Assembly (NCBI GenBank): GCA_019321725.1
Contig: CM033111.1
Coordinates: 1,116,001-1,180,000, forward strand
From: Paulownia fortunei
Lineage: Eukaryota > Streptophyta > Magnoliopsida > Lamiales > Paulowniaceae
Direction: 5' to 3'
DNA length: 64,000 nucleotides
The translations under genes and the position numbers were made by a program. Under the pieces are notes generated by a model. It was not told the DNA's origin. It saw nothing but the letters and a program-made list of their open reading frames with translations, and did not search any database. Position 1 is the first letter of the stretch. Each line of letters starts with the position of its first letter. Positions 1-12,781 of this stretch are shown here, one piece after another.

Positions 1-466
1 TTTGTTACTATAGTTTGACTCTGATGAAGGCTTTTTCAAGTCTTTGTACTCCAAATTGATTGATCCTATGCTCACTGTTGGTTATGTAATTGTAGTCAAC
101 TGCTTCAGATATCTACAGATATCCAAAGACACTGTTCTTTCTCATTACCTAGAGGTCGGATAAGCCTATGAGGTACCCGCAAGTGGTTGCTGATCAGCCA
201 TGATCCACTTGTTATCTCATGTGTATTGTTAGTCGCGGGAATTTTGTTCTATCCTCAATACTTTTATGAATTAACAGAGTGTGTTTTTTGCGACTCAAGG
301 CTAAAGGATTGAACTTTAAGACAATCTTAGTTCTTAACATTGAAAACAGTATTCTCTGTGAAAATTGAAACTGCTGAAGGATAAAGAAACTACAGACAAA
401 TAATATTACATATTGATCAACAAGAATAAAGTGGAGTGAAAGAGTGTGTAGAGGATAGAGTTGTAC

Positions 467-544
467 CTCAACGGATGAGCCACCAGGCTCAGACAGAATG
501 ACCCTTTGGAGGCCATTGGGGTCATTAACAACATCTAAAGGCAT
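467..544 (-). CDS. Putative glucose-6-phosphate 1-epimerase (aldose-1-epimerase family), first coding exon only
   Basis: Twenty-six codons starting MPLDVVNDPNG and ending GGSSVE, followed by a consensus donor (GAG|GTAC) at 466-465. Plant homologues of the YeaD-like glucose-6-phosphate 1-epimerase family begin in the same way (MPL-x-V-x-D-x-NG..R-VIL-x-EP-GSS-E) before the LYGGQV segment, so this reads as exon 1. The enzyme family interconverts alpha and beta anomers of glucose-6-phosphate. An in-frame ATG 17 codons upstream (595) exists, but the family start is MPLD. The rest of the gene must lie left of the window: I found no matching exon in 1-466, which would then be intron 1. Seen: exon and donor. 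Inferred: function, from a short N-terminal match only. Confidence 0.6.
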
Positions 545-2309
545 CTGTTTCAGTAATCTGAACAATCTCCACCTTCTGATTATTCTTTTTACCACTTCCT
601 TCTCTTTTTCTCCACCATCGTTCCTCTGCTCCAGCTTTTATATATGAACACAACAACACACACAAGACACAAACATGCAAAGAGAACTCACAATCCAGAA
701 ACAATATGCATGCACCTACTGAATACTGTATATTACTCGAGTTTCGGGAGAAATGGGCACACAAGTTTACCTTTGCTTTTTGTATGTTTATCTCTATCCT
801 AATCGTTTTCGAGTCCAACCAGTAATCAACTTGGATTTTGATTTCCTGAGAAGCCCAGTTCCCCAGACAAGTACAAAAATGTGTTTATATAGACAAAGAG
901 ACCGAAAAAAAAAAGAGAGAAAAAAAAGATAAAGAGGGGCCTTTTGGAGATGGACAAAAGATCATGTTTAGCAGAAAGTTGAAGAAAAGGAGAACCATTG
1001 ATATTTACTTTCCCGGATTCTAAGTAAATGCATTACGTTTCTTTCAGGTGATGATGGGAATCTTTTAGCATTGGATGTCTGTTATGTTGGTTGGTTCATT
1101 TTGGTGAAAAACTTGTGAAAACCTATGAACTAAAGAAACCCTTCATTGGAATCTTGGAATTGATTTGAGGAAAGAAAGACGTAAGAAAAGGAAACTTATA
1201 TCCCTCACCATACAGGTTCAGACTTCACATCACTGTCAATAAGACTTTGTTTGGTTGATAGTATTGGACCCAGTGATTAAAACTTTATTCAAATTTCAAT
1301 GGCAGTATTCCTAATTCTAGTTCTAGTTCTAAGGCTTCAATCCCAAGTTTTACAATACATTTTGCCCATTTGATTCTCTTCAAAATTCCTTATCATCAAA
1401 CCGGAGAAGCATAAAGGCAAATTGTCCAATCTTTTTCAAATAAATGGGAGAGGCGTTGCCTACTTATTAATTTATTCTACAAAATCTAAAGATGACGTAC
1501 CTCAAAAGAAACCTGACTTTATATTTTATGAGCACTTTCTGTTCCTTTCTAAATTTTCAAAGATGCTTAGCAATACAGGATAACCCATGGAAAATACCAT
1601 GTTCTCATTCTATCCAATTGGAGTTGGTATAAATTTGTCTCACTTGAGGGATGGCTTAAGATGTGACAATCAACACAAAAGTCTAAAGTAAAGTATGATT
1701 TTACATCCATTAGGCATCTTCTTAATTTTATTATTTAAAATTAAAAAAAATCATTTTTATCAAAGGAACACTTATTTTCATTTTTAAAATTTTTCAATAA
1801 AATATACACCAATCAAAGCACATTTTTGAATTTATTAATATTTTGTCTCTCCATATAAAAATACTACAAAACAAATACATTTTCATTTTCAAACATATAT
1901 AATCAACATAAAAATATTTCCAAGTTTTAATATGCTGAAAACATGAAAATAAAATTAAAAATAAAACCAAACTAGCTCCAACGTTTTCCTTGTTTAATAC
2001 AATTATACTACCTCTGATAGTATGTCAAAAATCAGGTAAAATTTAAAAAAGCACAAAATTCGGGGGAAAAAATAAAATTAGAAATGGAGACTATCCTTGC
2101 TTTACTTTGACTACATCCATTCCCATCAAAATGGATCTATGACTGCGCAATCACTTGAGACAATCAGTAGAGCACAAATCTTGGTTATCCTTGGCAACTC
2201 TCCTCCTTTCTGAATATAGCCTAGCCCAAAGCTAATTCAACAAAGCATTGATGAACTTGCCTCAACCTATTTTTGTGGTCAGTACTCGTAGATGAAACTG
2301 TGAAAGGCT
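545..2309. other. Intergenic region between the epimerase exon and MAK16
   Basis: It holds the upstream side of the minus-strand epimerase gene and the downstream side of MAK16. It is AT-rich, with A-runs near 906-930 and 1741-1800, and no open frame that I could tie to a family. I see no RNA gene or transposon ends. Confidence 0.6.
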
Positions 2310-5300
2310 TTAATGCACAGCTGTTTGTCTTTCAATGGCATCTTCATGCTCGACCTAGCATAGAAATCATATGAGATGTTATTTCAATACAAGTAGTTAT
2401 ATGAACTGGAGATGGAACATACAGAAATGCTGAAAAGCCAAAAAAAGAATGGATCAGAGAAGGGGGAAAAGCAGGGTAGTCATTACCTCAACATGTACTT
2501 TGACTTTCTTTTTAGATTTGGCAGCTGGTTCTTCTTTCTCCAGCTTTCTTGCAGAACCCTTCCTCCCTCTCTTACGGTCAACAAATACATTCTGTTCTTC
2601 TTCTTCTTCTTCATCATCCATTTCAACTGCAAAAGCAAGTTTTTCAACTTACATCTAGGAAATTAAACAGAAAAAGACATCATATATATTTCATGCAATA
2701 TGGAAATCAAGCATTAATGCGCCGGTGTCCCCCACTTGGAAGTTGGAAACCCAGCATGTGTTATCGTGTTTTCTGTCTACAGAACTATGTAGCAAGAAAG
2801 AATGGAAAGTTTTACCATTAGTTTTACCATTATCATCATCCTCTCTGAGTGCAAGACCACCAAAATCTTCCATATCATCCTCCTCTTCAAGTTCCTCATA
2901 GCCTTCAACATATTCAATCTCGGGTTCCTGCAATATCAATTGCACGGTACAATGAGCAACACCATAAGTTCAAAGGATGACTATCCAAAGAAATAGGTGC
3001 ATAGGCTTTGTTGCGTAACCTCCTCTTCTTCATTTTCACTAACAGCTCCCTTTCCAACCTCCTTATCAAGGATTTCATTGTATTTATCAACAGGATAATT
3101 ATAGATGTCACCATAAACTCCTTTCTTGAGGCGTTCAAGCAACTCCTTCTCAATACTCTGCAAAATAAAAATAGTGTTAGTCCCTGCAACATGCATCCAG
3201 TATTAAGATAACCAAAAACATATATAGAGTAAAACACAAGGGATAACAGGATTACTTTCTCTAAAACTGCTGCCTTCTCAGCCTTTTCCTCTCTCCGAGC
3301 TTCTCTTTTCTTTTCTTTTGTGGGCATCGTCATAATTTTCTCTCTACACATGCAGGCAGCGAGTTAAAAGCATGCCAAAGGTGGACAACATTGATATTGA
3401 TAGAAAAAAGAATTAACAGATATATCAATCATTGGCTAAGAGTCTGAGATTTACATAAAAAAGATTACCGCTAAAAAGGAATACTACTGAAGTTAAATCA
3501 GTGACACCTTTCCCACCCTATAAGAATATTTAACACCAAAAATTCAATTAAGCTTTCATGCATTCGTTATCCAGAACACAGGCAGATAACTTTCTCTGAT
3601 GCTTAAAAGCTACTTGTAGCTAACCCAATTCTCATTAATTAGTGAAGCAGAAGAACCAAGAAGACCATGATGGATAAACTGCTAATTGCCCAATGTCAAC
3701 ACAATCCCTTCTTTTTTAGCCCACAGGAGAGGGGTTGTAATGCAGTAAAAGACACAGCATAGCTCAGTTTCATCTCTCAAAAATTTATTCTCTCTCTAGG
3801 GTAGCATAATACTCCTTCTATAGTCATTTAGATGCCTTTTTTTTATATAGTCATTTAGATGCCTTTTTTTTTATATAGTCATTTAGATGCCTTTTTTTTT
3901 TCTTTTTCCCTTGAGGTGGGGAGGAGAGGGAAAGAGATGCCCACAAATAATGCTCTCTCCTAAAATACTTTCCAAAAGTATCTTTAAGTATGGTAAGATT
4001 TCCTAACAATTACTTTTGAAGCTATAAAAGCAAAAATGCATAAGATATCACATTTGGAATTTCCACCTAAAACTTACAATTTTTTAAAGGGAGGCTATTC
4101 AATGTATCATGTGTTATTAGAATTGTGTTGCTAGTATTGTCTTCTAATGAAATTTGTGCCGTCTAGCTCTAGAATTTGATCAATTTGCCAGACTTTGGCC
4201 TGCTTAGTTACTGGGATTATAGATTGTCAGCCTTTCATTTTTGGATCTACTTCAACCTCTGCCATTAGATCCTAAATATTTCAGCAAGTTCAGGTTTTGG
4301 TTCTAAGGTTGGATATCCACATTAAGGATATGTACACTGAATCCCTTTATCTTCTTTGAAAAATCAGTTCTGATACCCAAAACACCAAGAGCTATAATTT
4401 ATAGAGAAGTTTGAATTAATCTTCTCATCAATCCAAAAGCAATGTTTCACCATGACCTACAAGCCCACAACCTAAGCCTCTTCCAAGAAGGCAATTGTTG
4501 TTTGTATCCAGAACAAAGTCCCCTCTCCAACAATTTTGCCTTACGAAAATAAAGAACATCAAGGGAATAAAAAAGCCAACCTTACTATGCCAAAAGTAAT
4601 ACTAGTTGATGGTAACTAGGTACTCAAATCTTATCAATTAATATCAAAAATAGGCATGCATGTTGAGATAAAGTCTCAAGTCTACTCATCTATTTAAATG
4701 AAGACAGCTGAGTGGCCTTAGAGTAAGATTATGGCACACATGTAAGGGATGAAGATATCAGATACATAAGTATATCTACTTAAAAAAACTGTTAACAGAG
4801 ACAAAGCTGAAGAAATAAAGGGTGAACCTTGTCTTTAAAGCAAGTTTCCTCATGCGTATCCGCATCTGTGTCATCTTAGTTAATCTCTGTTTTGTTTTGT
4901 GTACCAGTAACTTCGGCCAGTACATCTGTAAAATCATTGATAGTGTCAATGAAGGAAGTTCAAGCCTTGTGACATAAATACAAACAGTTAATTTAACTGC
5001 CGCTTAAACAGTTAGAGCAACATGATACAAATTCATTACCAAGTGCTTGTCCATAATCTCGAGGGCCTTTTCATAATTTCTTGGCAATTTAACTCTTTCC
5101 CACAATTTATTAGGCATATGTGCCCTTTCTATAGTCTTCATATACAAATAAAACACTCCTGCAAAAAACACCAACCACCCGATACCCAAAACATTCAGCT
5201 ACAAAATAAACTGACTGGAAAGAAATATAATCAAATTAACATACAAAGCATTCAGTATTTTACTATATGAAATAAAAATAAATACAACATAAAAATACCG

Positions 5301-5611
5301 TCATGTTCCCGTATAGTGGCATATCGACTGTTAGCGAGAGGGCAGGAGCTCCGATTGCATATTCCGGTCACATTATACGGGTTTCGACAGAATATCCCAG
5401 TTTCAATTCTATAATAATATTTCGCCATAAGATCAACAGAAATAGATAATCCAAAAAAAAAAACACCCACAAAAGAGCAAGCATATAAATCAACTGATTG
5501 CGCAGATTTACGGAAACGAACAAAAAAAAAAGACGAAAAAATGGTTTACTTGGCCATGAAACTGCAGTGGTTGTGCCTGATAACTTGCCATATGACCTCA
5601 TCGTGCTGCAT
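2310..5611 (-). CDS. MAK16: MAK16 homologue, 60S ribosome biogenesis factor (nine exons)
   Basis: Nucleolar/nuclear factor for pre-60S (25S/5.8S rRNA) assembly; the yeast homologue works with Rpf1. Exons (minus strand): 5611-5550, 5408-5299, 5158-5040, 4925-4828, 3343-3256, 3157-3020, 2927-2828 (or 2816), 2626-2487, 2354-2310. All junctions have GT/AG and keep frame, giving 299 aa (303 with the longer exon 7), normal for the family. The N-terminus reads [18 protein letters not shown], then [20 protein letters not shown] with the conserved cysteines, then the L28e-like part ([20 protein letters not shown]). Exon 5 carries [16 protein letters not shown], exon 6 the block from [16 protein letters not shown], exons 6-8 acidic stretches and a basic lysine/arginine tail. 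The first ATG has no in-frame alternative in the exon. Unusual: two in-frame donors end exon 7. Confidence 0.95.
3819..3903 (+). repeat. Three-copy tandem repeat in MAK16 intron 4
   Basis: The unit TATAGTCATTTAGATGCC followed by a T-run occurs three times, starting near 3819, 3846 and 3874, with a period of 27-28 bp. Copies differ only in T-run length. It lies inside the 1.48 kb intron between exons 4 and 5 (3344-4827). Confidence 0.85.
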
Positions 5612-6741
5612 TTTTTACCGATAAATCGGTGGTTTGATAATACTATTCCCACAATCGTTAATCGGTGAACTAATTTGGTGTGGATTTGTCTTTTTGGTTT
5701 AAAAACGGTTGTTTTTCTTGGAAGTATTCTTTTACGTGACCGAGGGTTTAACAATGGGGGGAAATGAATTAGGGTTTTATGGGCTTCAGACTTCACTCTT
5801 GGGGGACAATAGGTATAGTGGGTTTGTACGAGAGCGACTTTAATACAGAAGTTGTGGGTTACGCTTTTCTCTTGGCACTCTCAACTATGGAAATACAAAG
5901 AAATTCTCCTCTGAAAATAAATGCCTAATATCTATTTGTTACTAGTTATTTTAGTGCTGAGGGCTGAATATAATTTTTTTAATATTGTTTTAGACATTAT
6001 TCATAAATTTGAAGTTACTCTATTAGGAAAATTTTACAACTTCCTAAAATTTAGAAAGGTCGCTATTTATTGCTGTTAAAATAGGCAATATTTTTTTTAC
6101 CAGACCATGAGAGGCTCTTCATCTACAAGACCCTTCACTATAAGCATATGACTACTATCTACTTGGTTCAATCCATGTATGAACAATAATCAGACAGCGT
6201 CTGAGCTTGTTAGCAAATTGCGAATGACCCACACAATCATCCTTCAAGGAAATCCATACAGCAACTGAATTGAGGAATCAATGTTGGCAGAATTTGAGGG
6301 AGAATAGTTCTACCATCGAAACATGCATTTTTCATAAATACCAAAAATAGAACATGATTACCCATTTCTCCTGTTTACTTTCATAAAATTCTTGCAAACA
6401 CGTAGGAAATCCTTTTACACAACATATGAGTACAAGATGTTCATTATACAAATCCAAATGTATCCAGACACTAGTCTTCAGATCGTATTGAAAATCAGAG
6501 ACCGCATGTTAGATTCCTCCATGGGAAACAAAAATCTGCTACGGGGAGCTCAACTTTTAATATTAATGCACAAAGATAAAGAGTTGTGGGACTACTTTCC
6601 CTTGCCACCCCATTTCGGTACTATCAGTGAAAAGTTAAGAGAAAAATATCTTAGTATAATGTAGTGAACTATGCAAACGAGAAGATTATAACTTAGAAAA
6701 GCCCAATTGACAATTTGACTTTGGCAACTCATATTGCAATT
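5612..6741. other. Intergenic region between MAK16 and HisRS
   Basis: Promoter and 5' leader of MAK16 on the left, 3' end of the HisRS gene on the right. An open frame at 6392-6664 (+) has no family resemblance and probably lies in HisRS 3' sequence read backwards. Nothing else recognised. Confidence 0.6.
5743..5785 (-). promoter_or_regulatory. Telo-box-like plus site II-like elements upstream of MAK16
   Basis: Read toward MAK16, the region has AAACCCT at 5749-5743, AAACCCTAA at 5777-5769 and AGCCCA (TGGGCT on the other strand) at 5785-5780, about 130-175 bp upstream of the ATG at 5611. Telo-boxes combined with site II motifs are an established signature of plant ribosome-biogenesis and ribosomal-protein promoters. 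The motifs are seen; their activity here is inferred. Confidence 0.55.
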
Positions 6742-9700
6742 TTAAGGCGATATGCTGTTCAACCGTCTCTGAAGCTCCTCCAGAAGTCCACTTCTCGGAA
6801 CCTCATACTCATTTGCAGCCATAACATCTTTTAGTTTTACAATCCCTTTATTCAGTTCGTGGTCTCCTACAATCACCATATAGGGGATCCTGGACCCTCT
6901 GGCACGGTCAATGTGCTTGATCACTCTCTTATTGATCATAACCTCAGCTTTCAGCTTGGCACCCCACAATTCACTCACAAGTTCAGCACCTAATGATAAA
7001 TCATCGCCTAGGATGCTAACTAGGACTTGAGTTTCAGTTGCTCGAATTTCCTGACACATGGAAAGATAGAATGTCAATGTTGCAGTATTAACATCATCCG
7101 ATTTCACACACAAATGGCACAATTTATCTGCTAACAGAAGCCACAATATAACAAATAAACTACAATAAGAACACCTCCACAAGTTCAAATTCATGTGTAC
7201 ACACACACACAAACACAGTGAAAGTGAAACCTCAGATCAATGTATGCCGAGCACAGAACAATACACAGAACCATAGGAAGACAGAAGTTCAAATGATGCA
7301 GCCAAGTTTCAGATATCACAAACAAAAATGGCACATTTAGAGCCCACATGTGAACAAAGAAAATGAAAGTATACAGAGGCTCACTATTTGAAGGAAACAG
7401 TAGAAAGAATGCACAGCAGAATCTCACTTAAACATATCCATATTCATGTAACTATTCTTCCATAGGGTGTAAGCATCCGTCTCTAAGATATCCCAGGTTG
7501 GCACATATAAGTTACTATAGAACAACTTTAAAAAATTAAAGAAATGTTTTAGTAATTCTTTCACAGCAAGCAGACTTCAGTTGCATTTTATTATTATTCC
7601 AACAAAAGGTGGATTTCTAAGTTAATTAGATAGGAATACCTGGTTTTTATATTTTTGGAGCTGCTCCATTATAGCAAATACTCTCTCTATTCCTAAGCTG
7701 ATTCCAACTGCAGGAACCTGCTTTGTGCCAAACATCCCTATGAGATTGTCATAGCGTCCCCCAGCAGCAATCGAACCAACCTGCGGATCAGCTACTTTAA
7801 AGATGCTCACTAATATGATGTGATGTAGTTGGATTAAAGAAGAGAAATGAAGAAGAGCAAGCCGGGTGGGGGAGGGGGGCAATTTGATTGAAGGAGAGAA
7901 AACGAAGAAGTTTTTTTCCTTAGCAACATTCAAAATCACAACAAAATACTCCGAAGGAAAAAAATAAAAAATACCAGCAACTTTTTTGCCTAAGCAGATC
8001 AAACAAGTTGATTGAGTGCCCAATCAAAATTTCAATTTTGCAATACTCCCAAGATGATTTACACTCAGGCGGAGAATTTATTCCTCCTGCTGATTTGCCA
8101 AACATGAAGACCACAGGCAGGCATCCAAACATTACTTCTCATTAGAACATGTACAACAGGGGAAGACATTCAATAGCCATTTTTGCTCCAAAATCACTTG
8201 CTTGGGTTGCTCAATTTAGATGCTATCCTACAGTAGCTGAATTGGGCAACAAACTGAAACCCTACTAACATGAGGGAAGTCTATGGTTATATAAGCTTGC
8301 CGAACTAGTTTCAGCCTGCTTAAGCTTAAAAAATAGTAGATTGAATACAAAAATTTGGCTCACAAAAAGTTCTCTTCATAGTTAAATCCCACAGTAATGT
8401 CCAATGTTGCACTTGAAATTCACAAGTTTAGCACCTGATATTTATGGCACTAACATTTCTTGAAAGTCTAGTCAAGTTTTTATATAAAAACATGTTCTTT
8501 TATAAGTTCTCATATTTTGTAGAAGCAGTTTGGTAATAACTTCTGCTGTATCATGTAATCAATATCTTGGCATCATTGTTTCGACTGAAATTGTTCTTTT
8601 TGTTCTTAGATTGAGCATCAGAATAAAAAGTTGAATCTCATCACTCTCAGTTAAAATGAGGAAAATATTGCTTTGTTCTTTTTGATCCTCTTTAAGAAAC
8701 CAAAGTAATGATGTATGGTCACTTGAGTTCAAATTAATAGAAGATAATGAGTGGAAATTTAGCAAAGACAAGAATCAATTTGGTTTTCAGAACAAAGCTT
8801 AACCAATGAAGGCCAGCTCATAGTGACAGGCTGAAGGATAGAGCCATAATCCTTTCTCTGCACTGCCAATCACATTTTTGATACCTCAAGCCTTAGCAGC
8901 ATAAACAACTTTCTCAATATGACGAGTTCCTCAAAATCGAGAAAGAGCGGTTTTTAAGACTTTTTACGCTTTGTCAATAGGATACACGAACAGAATACAG
9001 ACAATAAATACACAATTATTTTATCAAATAACTTAAAGTATACCTGCGTAGCCCCTTTAAAAACAGCTTCAAATATGACTCCAGTGTAGTAATCCAGACC
9101 TCTTGCAAGACTCAAGTCAAAAACTACTTTGTCAATACACTTGGACTTCACCAGAGCTTTGAATAAAATCTCCAATTCATTCAATGCAAGCTCGGCTTCA
9201 CTATTCATTAAGAACTCGCTGCCTTCCTGTTTTAACTTGGACAATAATTCCACAGGAGATCCTCTTTGTTTAACAAAAGTTCCAATTTTATCTGCAGTCT
9301 CCTCAGTTAAACCTTTTTCTTCCACCTAGATAAGTGAAAAAAATGCAACCTATAAATTTCCAGAGCATATTTTCATCCAATTCAGAGCATATATCATAGA
9401 TAAGAAATAAGAAACCCCAACAAAACTTTCTTAGCACGAGAATAAAATATTCAGAATATTTCCTGGTTCTGCCTGTGTTACGTGGACACTTCCAAATACT
9501 TATCTGACATAAAAGTATACATGCCCAGCTAGGTGGTACTACAATGGCTATGATTAACCTTTTCAGTACCAGATCCTTGCACTCACCATTTCCTTTTTAA
9601 TCTGCCCAAACGTTTGCTTGTCTAACTTGTCAATACTTGAACAAATAGTTCTAAATTTTTCTTGTGGCACCCCACAAATAGCCAGCATTCCATCAAGTAA

Positions 9701-12545
9701 CATCCGGTGATTCAGCTTCACCTAAGAAAGATATAGTAATAACAGTTAAAAATGACAAATAATTTTCATAACTATTTTAGAAACTGCTGGGTAAAACAAG
9801 CAGAACTTGGAGGGGTCAGTAAAGCAACCTAAGCAAAAGTTTTAACAGACAAAGTAAACATTAATTATATAAAGCTGCAGAAAACAATAGGTAGTGCAAT
9901 GTATTACCCCTGCCTATGTCTTAAACAGCAGTCTCATTGAGAAAGTTACCTCATAATCTCCAATATCTAGCTCATCAAGCAACTCTGTCAAGATTTTTAT
10001 GACCTCGAAGTCTGGCCCCATTTTTTCAAATTGGCCAGCAATATCAAAGTCACATTGATAAAATTCCCGGTATCGTCCCTTAGATGGGTTGTCCCTTCGG
10101 TACACTTTTGCTATTTGATACCTTTTGAATGACGTCAACCCATTCATTGCAACATATCGAGCAAAAGGAACTGTCAAATCATAACGAAGTGAACATAGTT
10201 CACCACCCTGCAAACATATGATATACATATTGAAGCTAAATGAAGAGAAGAAAGGCAAAGGAAGTAATATTTTACGCATAGACTCACGTGGTGTTCGACA
10301 TACTGCTGATATATCAATCAGATTATGCTTCAGAACCCCAAATCAGTTTATTCAAATTGTAAAAACTGAAAAATAGACCAATTTAGGGACATGGAATATG
10401 TAAAGAGATCAAATAGTGCATAACAACATAGATGGTCAACCAAGCTATGACATACTCCGTCCAACACTGAATTGTGATGGTGATTTTGTACGAAAAAAGG
10501 CTCATCAGAAACAAGAAGCATACCTGATCAGCAAGGTCATAGATCAACTTTGAGTCTTCCCCATACTTTCCCATAAGAGTCTCTCTCAATTCAAAGGCAG
10601 GGGTATCTAAAGCCATGGCACCATGTCTTTTGAAAACCTCAACTATAATTGCGAAAGCTTTCTCTCTGACAGCCATCTGCTCTTTCGCAAAATCACGAGT
10701 ACCCTGCACAATGACAGACAAAAAGTATATAATTTAATGCAAAATGCTTTTGTTCCATGTTCTCAAAATCTGTAACATGAATAGATATATGAATCCAATA
10801 AGAGAGCGCCTCAGGAGAGACAAGCTATATGTAAGCAAACTAAACAAAGAAACAAAAAGATCCTCAAAGAGGGAAGCTCACATCCATGAGAATCTATGGC
10901 CCACAAACTAAAACATACCAATTACTTTTATGATTATAATGTTAAATGAACATGCAAAATCTGGTATATTTCCAGATCCTCTCTCTCAATCAAATACAAA
11001 ACATAGAAGAAGCTGTCACTGAACTTAATTTTGCATGGCCAAAAACACAACAAAAACATCGCATCTTGGACCATAAAGGATAAATAAAAAGTTCATATTT
11101 AATTGTAGGGCAGCTGCATAGAATGAAAACAGTAGGAAGATGAATCAAGAATGGGAGATGAATAAAGAATAATGTTTGAACTAGATTAGACGGAGGCAGC
11201 ATTATACCTTTGGCAGCTTGGGAAGCCTTCGACTTTCATTGCTTTCCACAATCTCTTTCACTTTCGTTAGGAGATCATCAAAACCCGAACCCCTTGGGTC
11301 CAGCAATAAGAGGAAATCCTGAGTGCATTTTTCTAAGTCAGCTTTTGTCGCTCCGCCGAGCAACCTGTCCTTGATGAACTGCATGAGAGCAGTAGTTCCT
11401 TTCCCCAAAACCATCTTCCTTTTCTTTTCACTCTTCTTATCGGTTTTTACATTATCCCCACTTGAAGGCTCACTCACGCTCCCATTGTTTCCTTGAATTT
11501 TCTCGACAAAAATCTCACTTCCTTCAAGTGAAACAAATGCAGCTATCGCCTCCCAAGAAACCATCTTCCCCACCACATCCAGTAATTCATAAATATTGTG
11601 CAAGAACCAAAGGTAATCCTTCTTTCTAAGAGCAGCTTGCGAAGACGCGCACAGCTCTTCCAAAGCATCAGCACGTGGGCATTTAGCCGCCAACATTTCA
11701 GACAGACGAGAACGCAATTCCACATCAGAAATTGAATTGGCAACAATGAGCTCGGCACGATGAACACAAATATCCCCCAAATTTAACAGAGACAAAGCCA
11801 AAGACGACAATGCAGTTGACATGTCCTTTGCTGAGCCAGCTCTGAACCCGGAATTCAACTGAACCCTAGTTTTTGAGTGGAGCGACCGAGAAATCTCCCT
11901 GAAATTGCCGTGGACTGAAGGAATCTCTGCCACTGAAGAGTCCAAAACCTTCTTGCCTGTATTAACTAACTTTGAGCCATTAAAAAATACTTTAAAATCA
12001 GCGGCTACAGCAACGGCGTCCTTGGCCGAGGAACCGTCTCCGGAATCCATCAAATTGAATGGCGATACATCAGCTCGCAAAGCCTCACATGAGATGGCTG
12101 CAACGGCGTCAGCGATGGAGGATAAAGCAGAACATCCGTGATCGAGAATGGCAGAAACGCCGTCAATAGCAGCGACGGAGTAATCTAGCAGAGCCAAATC
12201 ATCTGATGCGACGTCGTTCAGGGTGTAATCTGAACTGAGAACATCTTGTTCCAGGATTTCGAGGAGCTGTGCACTGGCGGAAGAAGAGGAAGAAAGTAAC
12301 AGCTTATTCAAGAGGAGGATTAAAGAAGCCCTAGTTTCCTCGGGGGTGAAATAATTGGGGATAGAAAATGGGAATTTTGTTGTGCCGGAATTGGAAGAGG
12401 AGGAGGAGGAAGAGGTGCGACGGGAGAGGGCGGAGGAGTCGATGGTGATGCGAGCAAAGCCGTTCGCGACCTCGAATACGGAGGATGATGTAAGAGAAGA
12501 GCCTTTACCGCCGAGTGTCGCCACTCGTCTCCCTGGCGCCGCCAT
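6742..12545 (-). CDS. Histidine-tRNA ligase, cytosolic type (seven exons)
   Basis: Charges tRNA-His with histidine (class II synthetase). Exons: 12545-11208, 10703-10524, 10207-9950, 9721-9587, 9325-9044, 7780-7640, 7050-6742; every intron is phase 0 with GT/AG ends. Product 880 aa, the size expected for the plant cytosolic enzyme. Exon 1 (residues 1-446) is the plant-type N-terminal extension ([19 protein letters not shown]..); the catalytic core starts at residue 447 (GTRDF). Class II and HisRS motifs: [10 protein letters not shown] near 514-523, the motif 2 loop VYRRDNP and [10 protein letters not shown] near 541-561, His[11 protein letters not shown] at 710-719, then GGRYDNLIG at 738-746 and [10 protein letters not shown] at 757-766. 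Exon 7 is the anticodon-binding domain. Start: MAAPGRR at 12545 matches homologues; an in-frame ATG six codons upstream (12563) is the alternative. No plastid presequence is evident. Confidence 0.95.
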
Positions 12546-12663
12546 CGCCGCAGTGTGCTGCAAATGAAAGCTAAAAAAAGTTGATGAGAGATGCCGAAGG
12601 AGATTCGGGTTTTTGCAAAAGAAATAATTTAGTGGACCTTTATTTTAGGTTTTCATCGAGGAA

Positions 12664-12781
12664 AGCCCATTGCCTTAACTTCAAAGGGAAATCCTAATCT
12701 TTAAAGTTCTGAAGAGCTTATTGGACTCCAAGACAGCAGCTAATAATGGAGGCCCAAAGGTTTCTGTGGATAATCTGGGCC
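12664..12781 (-). promoter_or_regulatory. Site II-like TGGGCC/T cluster upstream of HisRS
   Basis: AGCCCA at 12664-12669, GGCCCA at 12751-12756 and TGGGCC at 12776-12781 lie 120-240 bp upstream of the HisRS ATG, with a further TGGGCA near 12792. TGGGCC/T site II elements are typical of plant housekeeping and translation-related promoters. The motif is short, so single hits mean little; the cluster is the evidence. Confidence 0.45.

Noticed and set aside
8..112. A 34-codon minus-strand frame after a TGTAG acceptor-like site at the left edge, ending in a stop
   Set aside because: It is short, matches no family I recognise and does not continue the epimerase sequence expected after exon 1.
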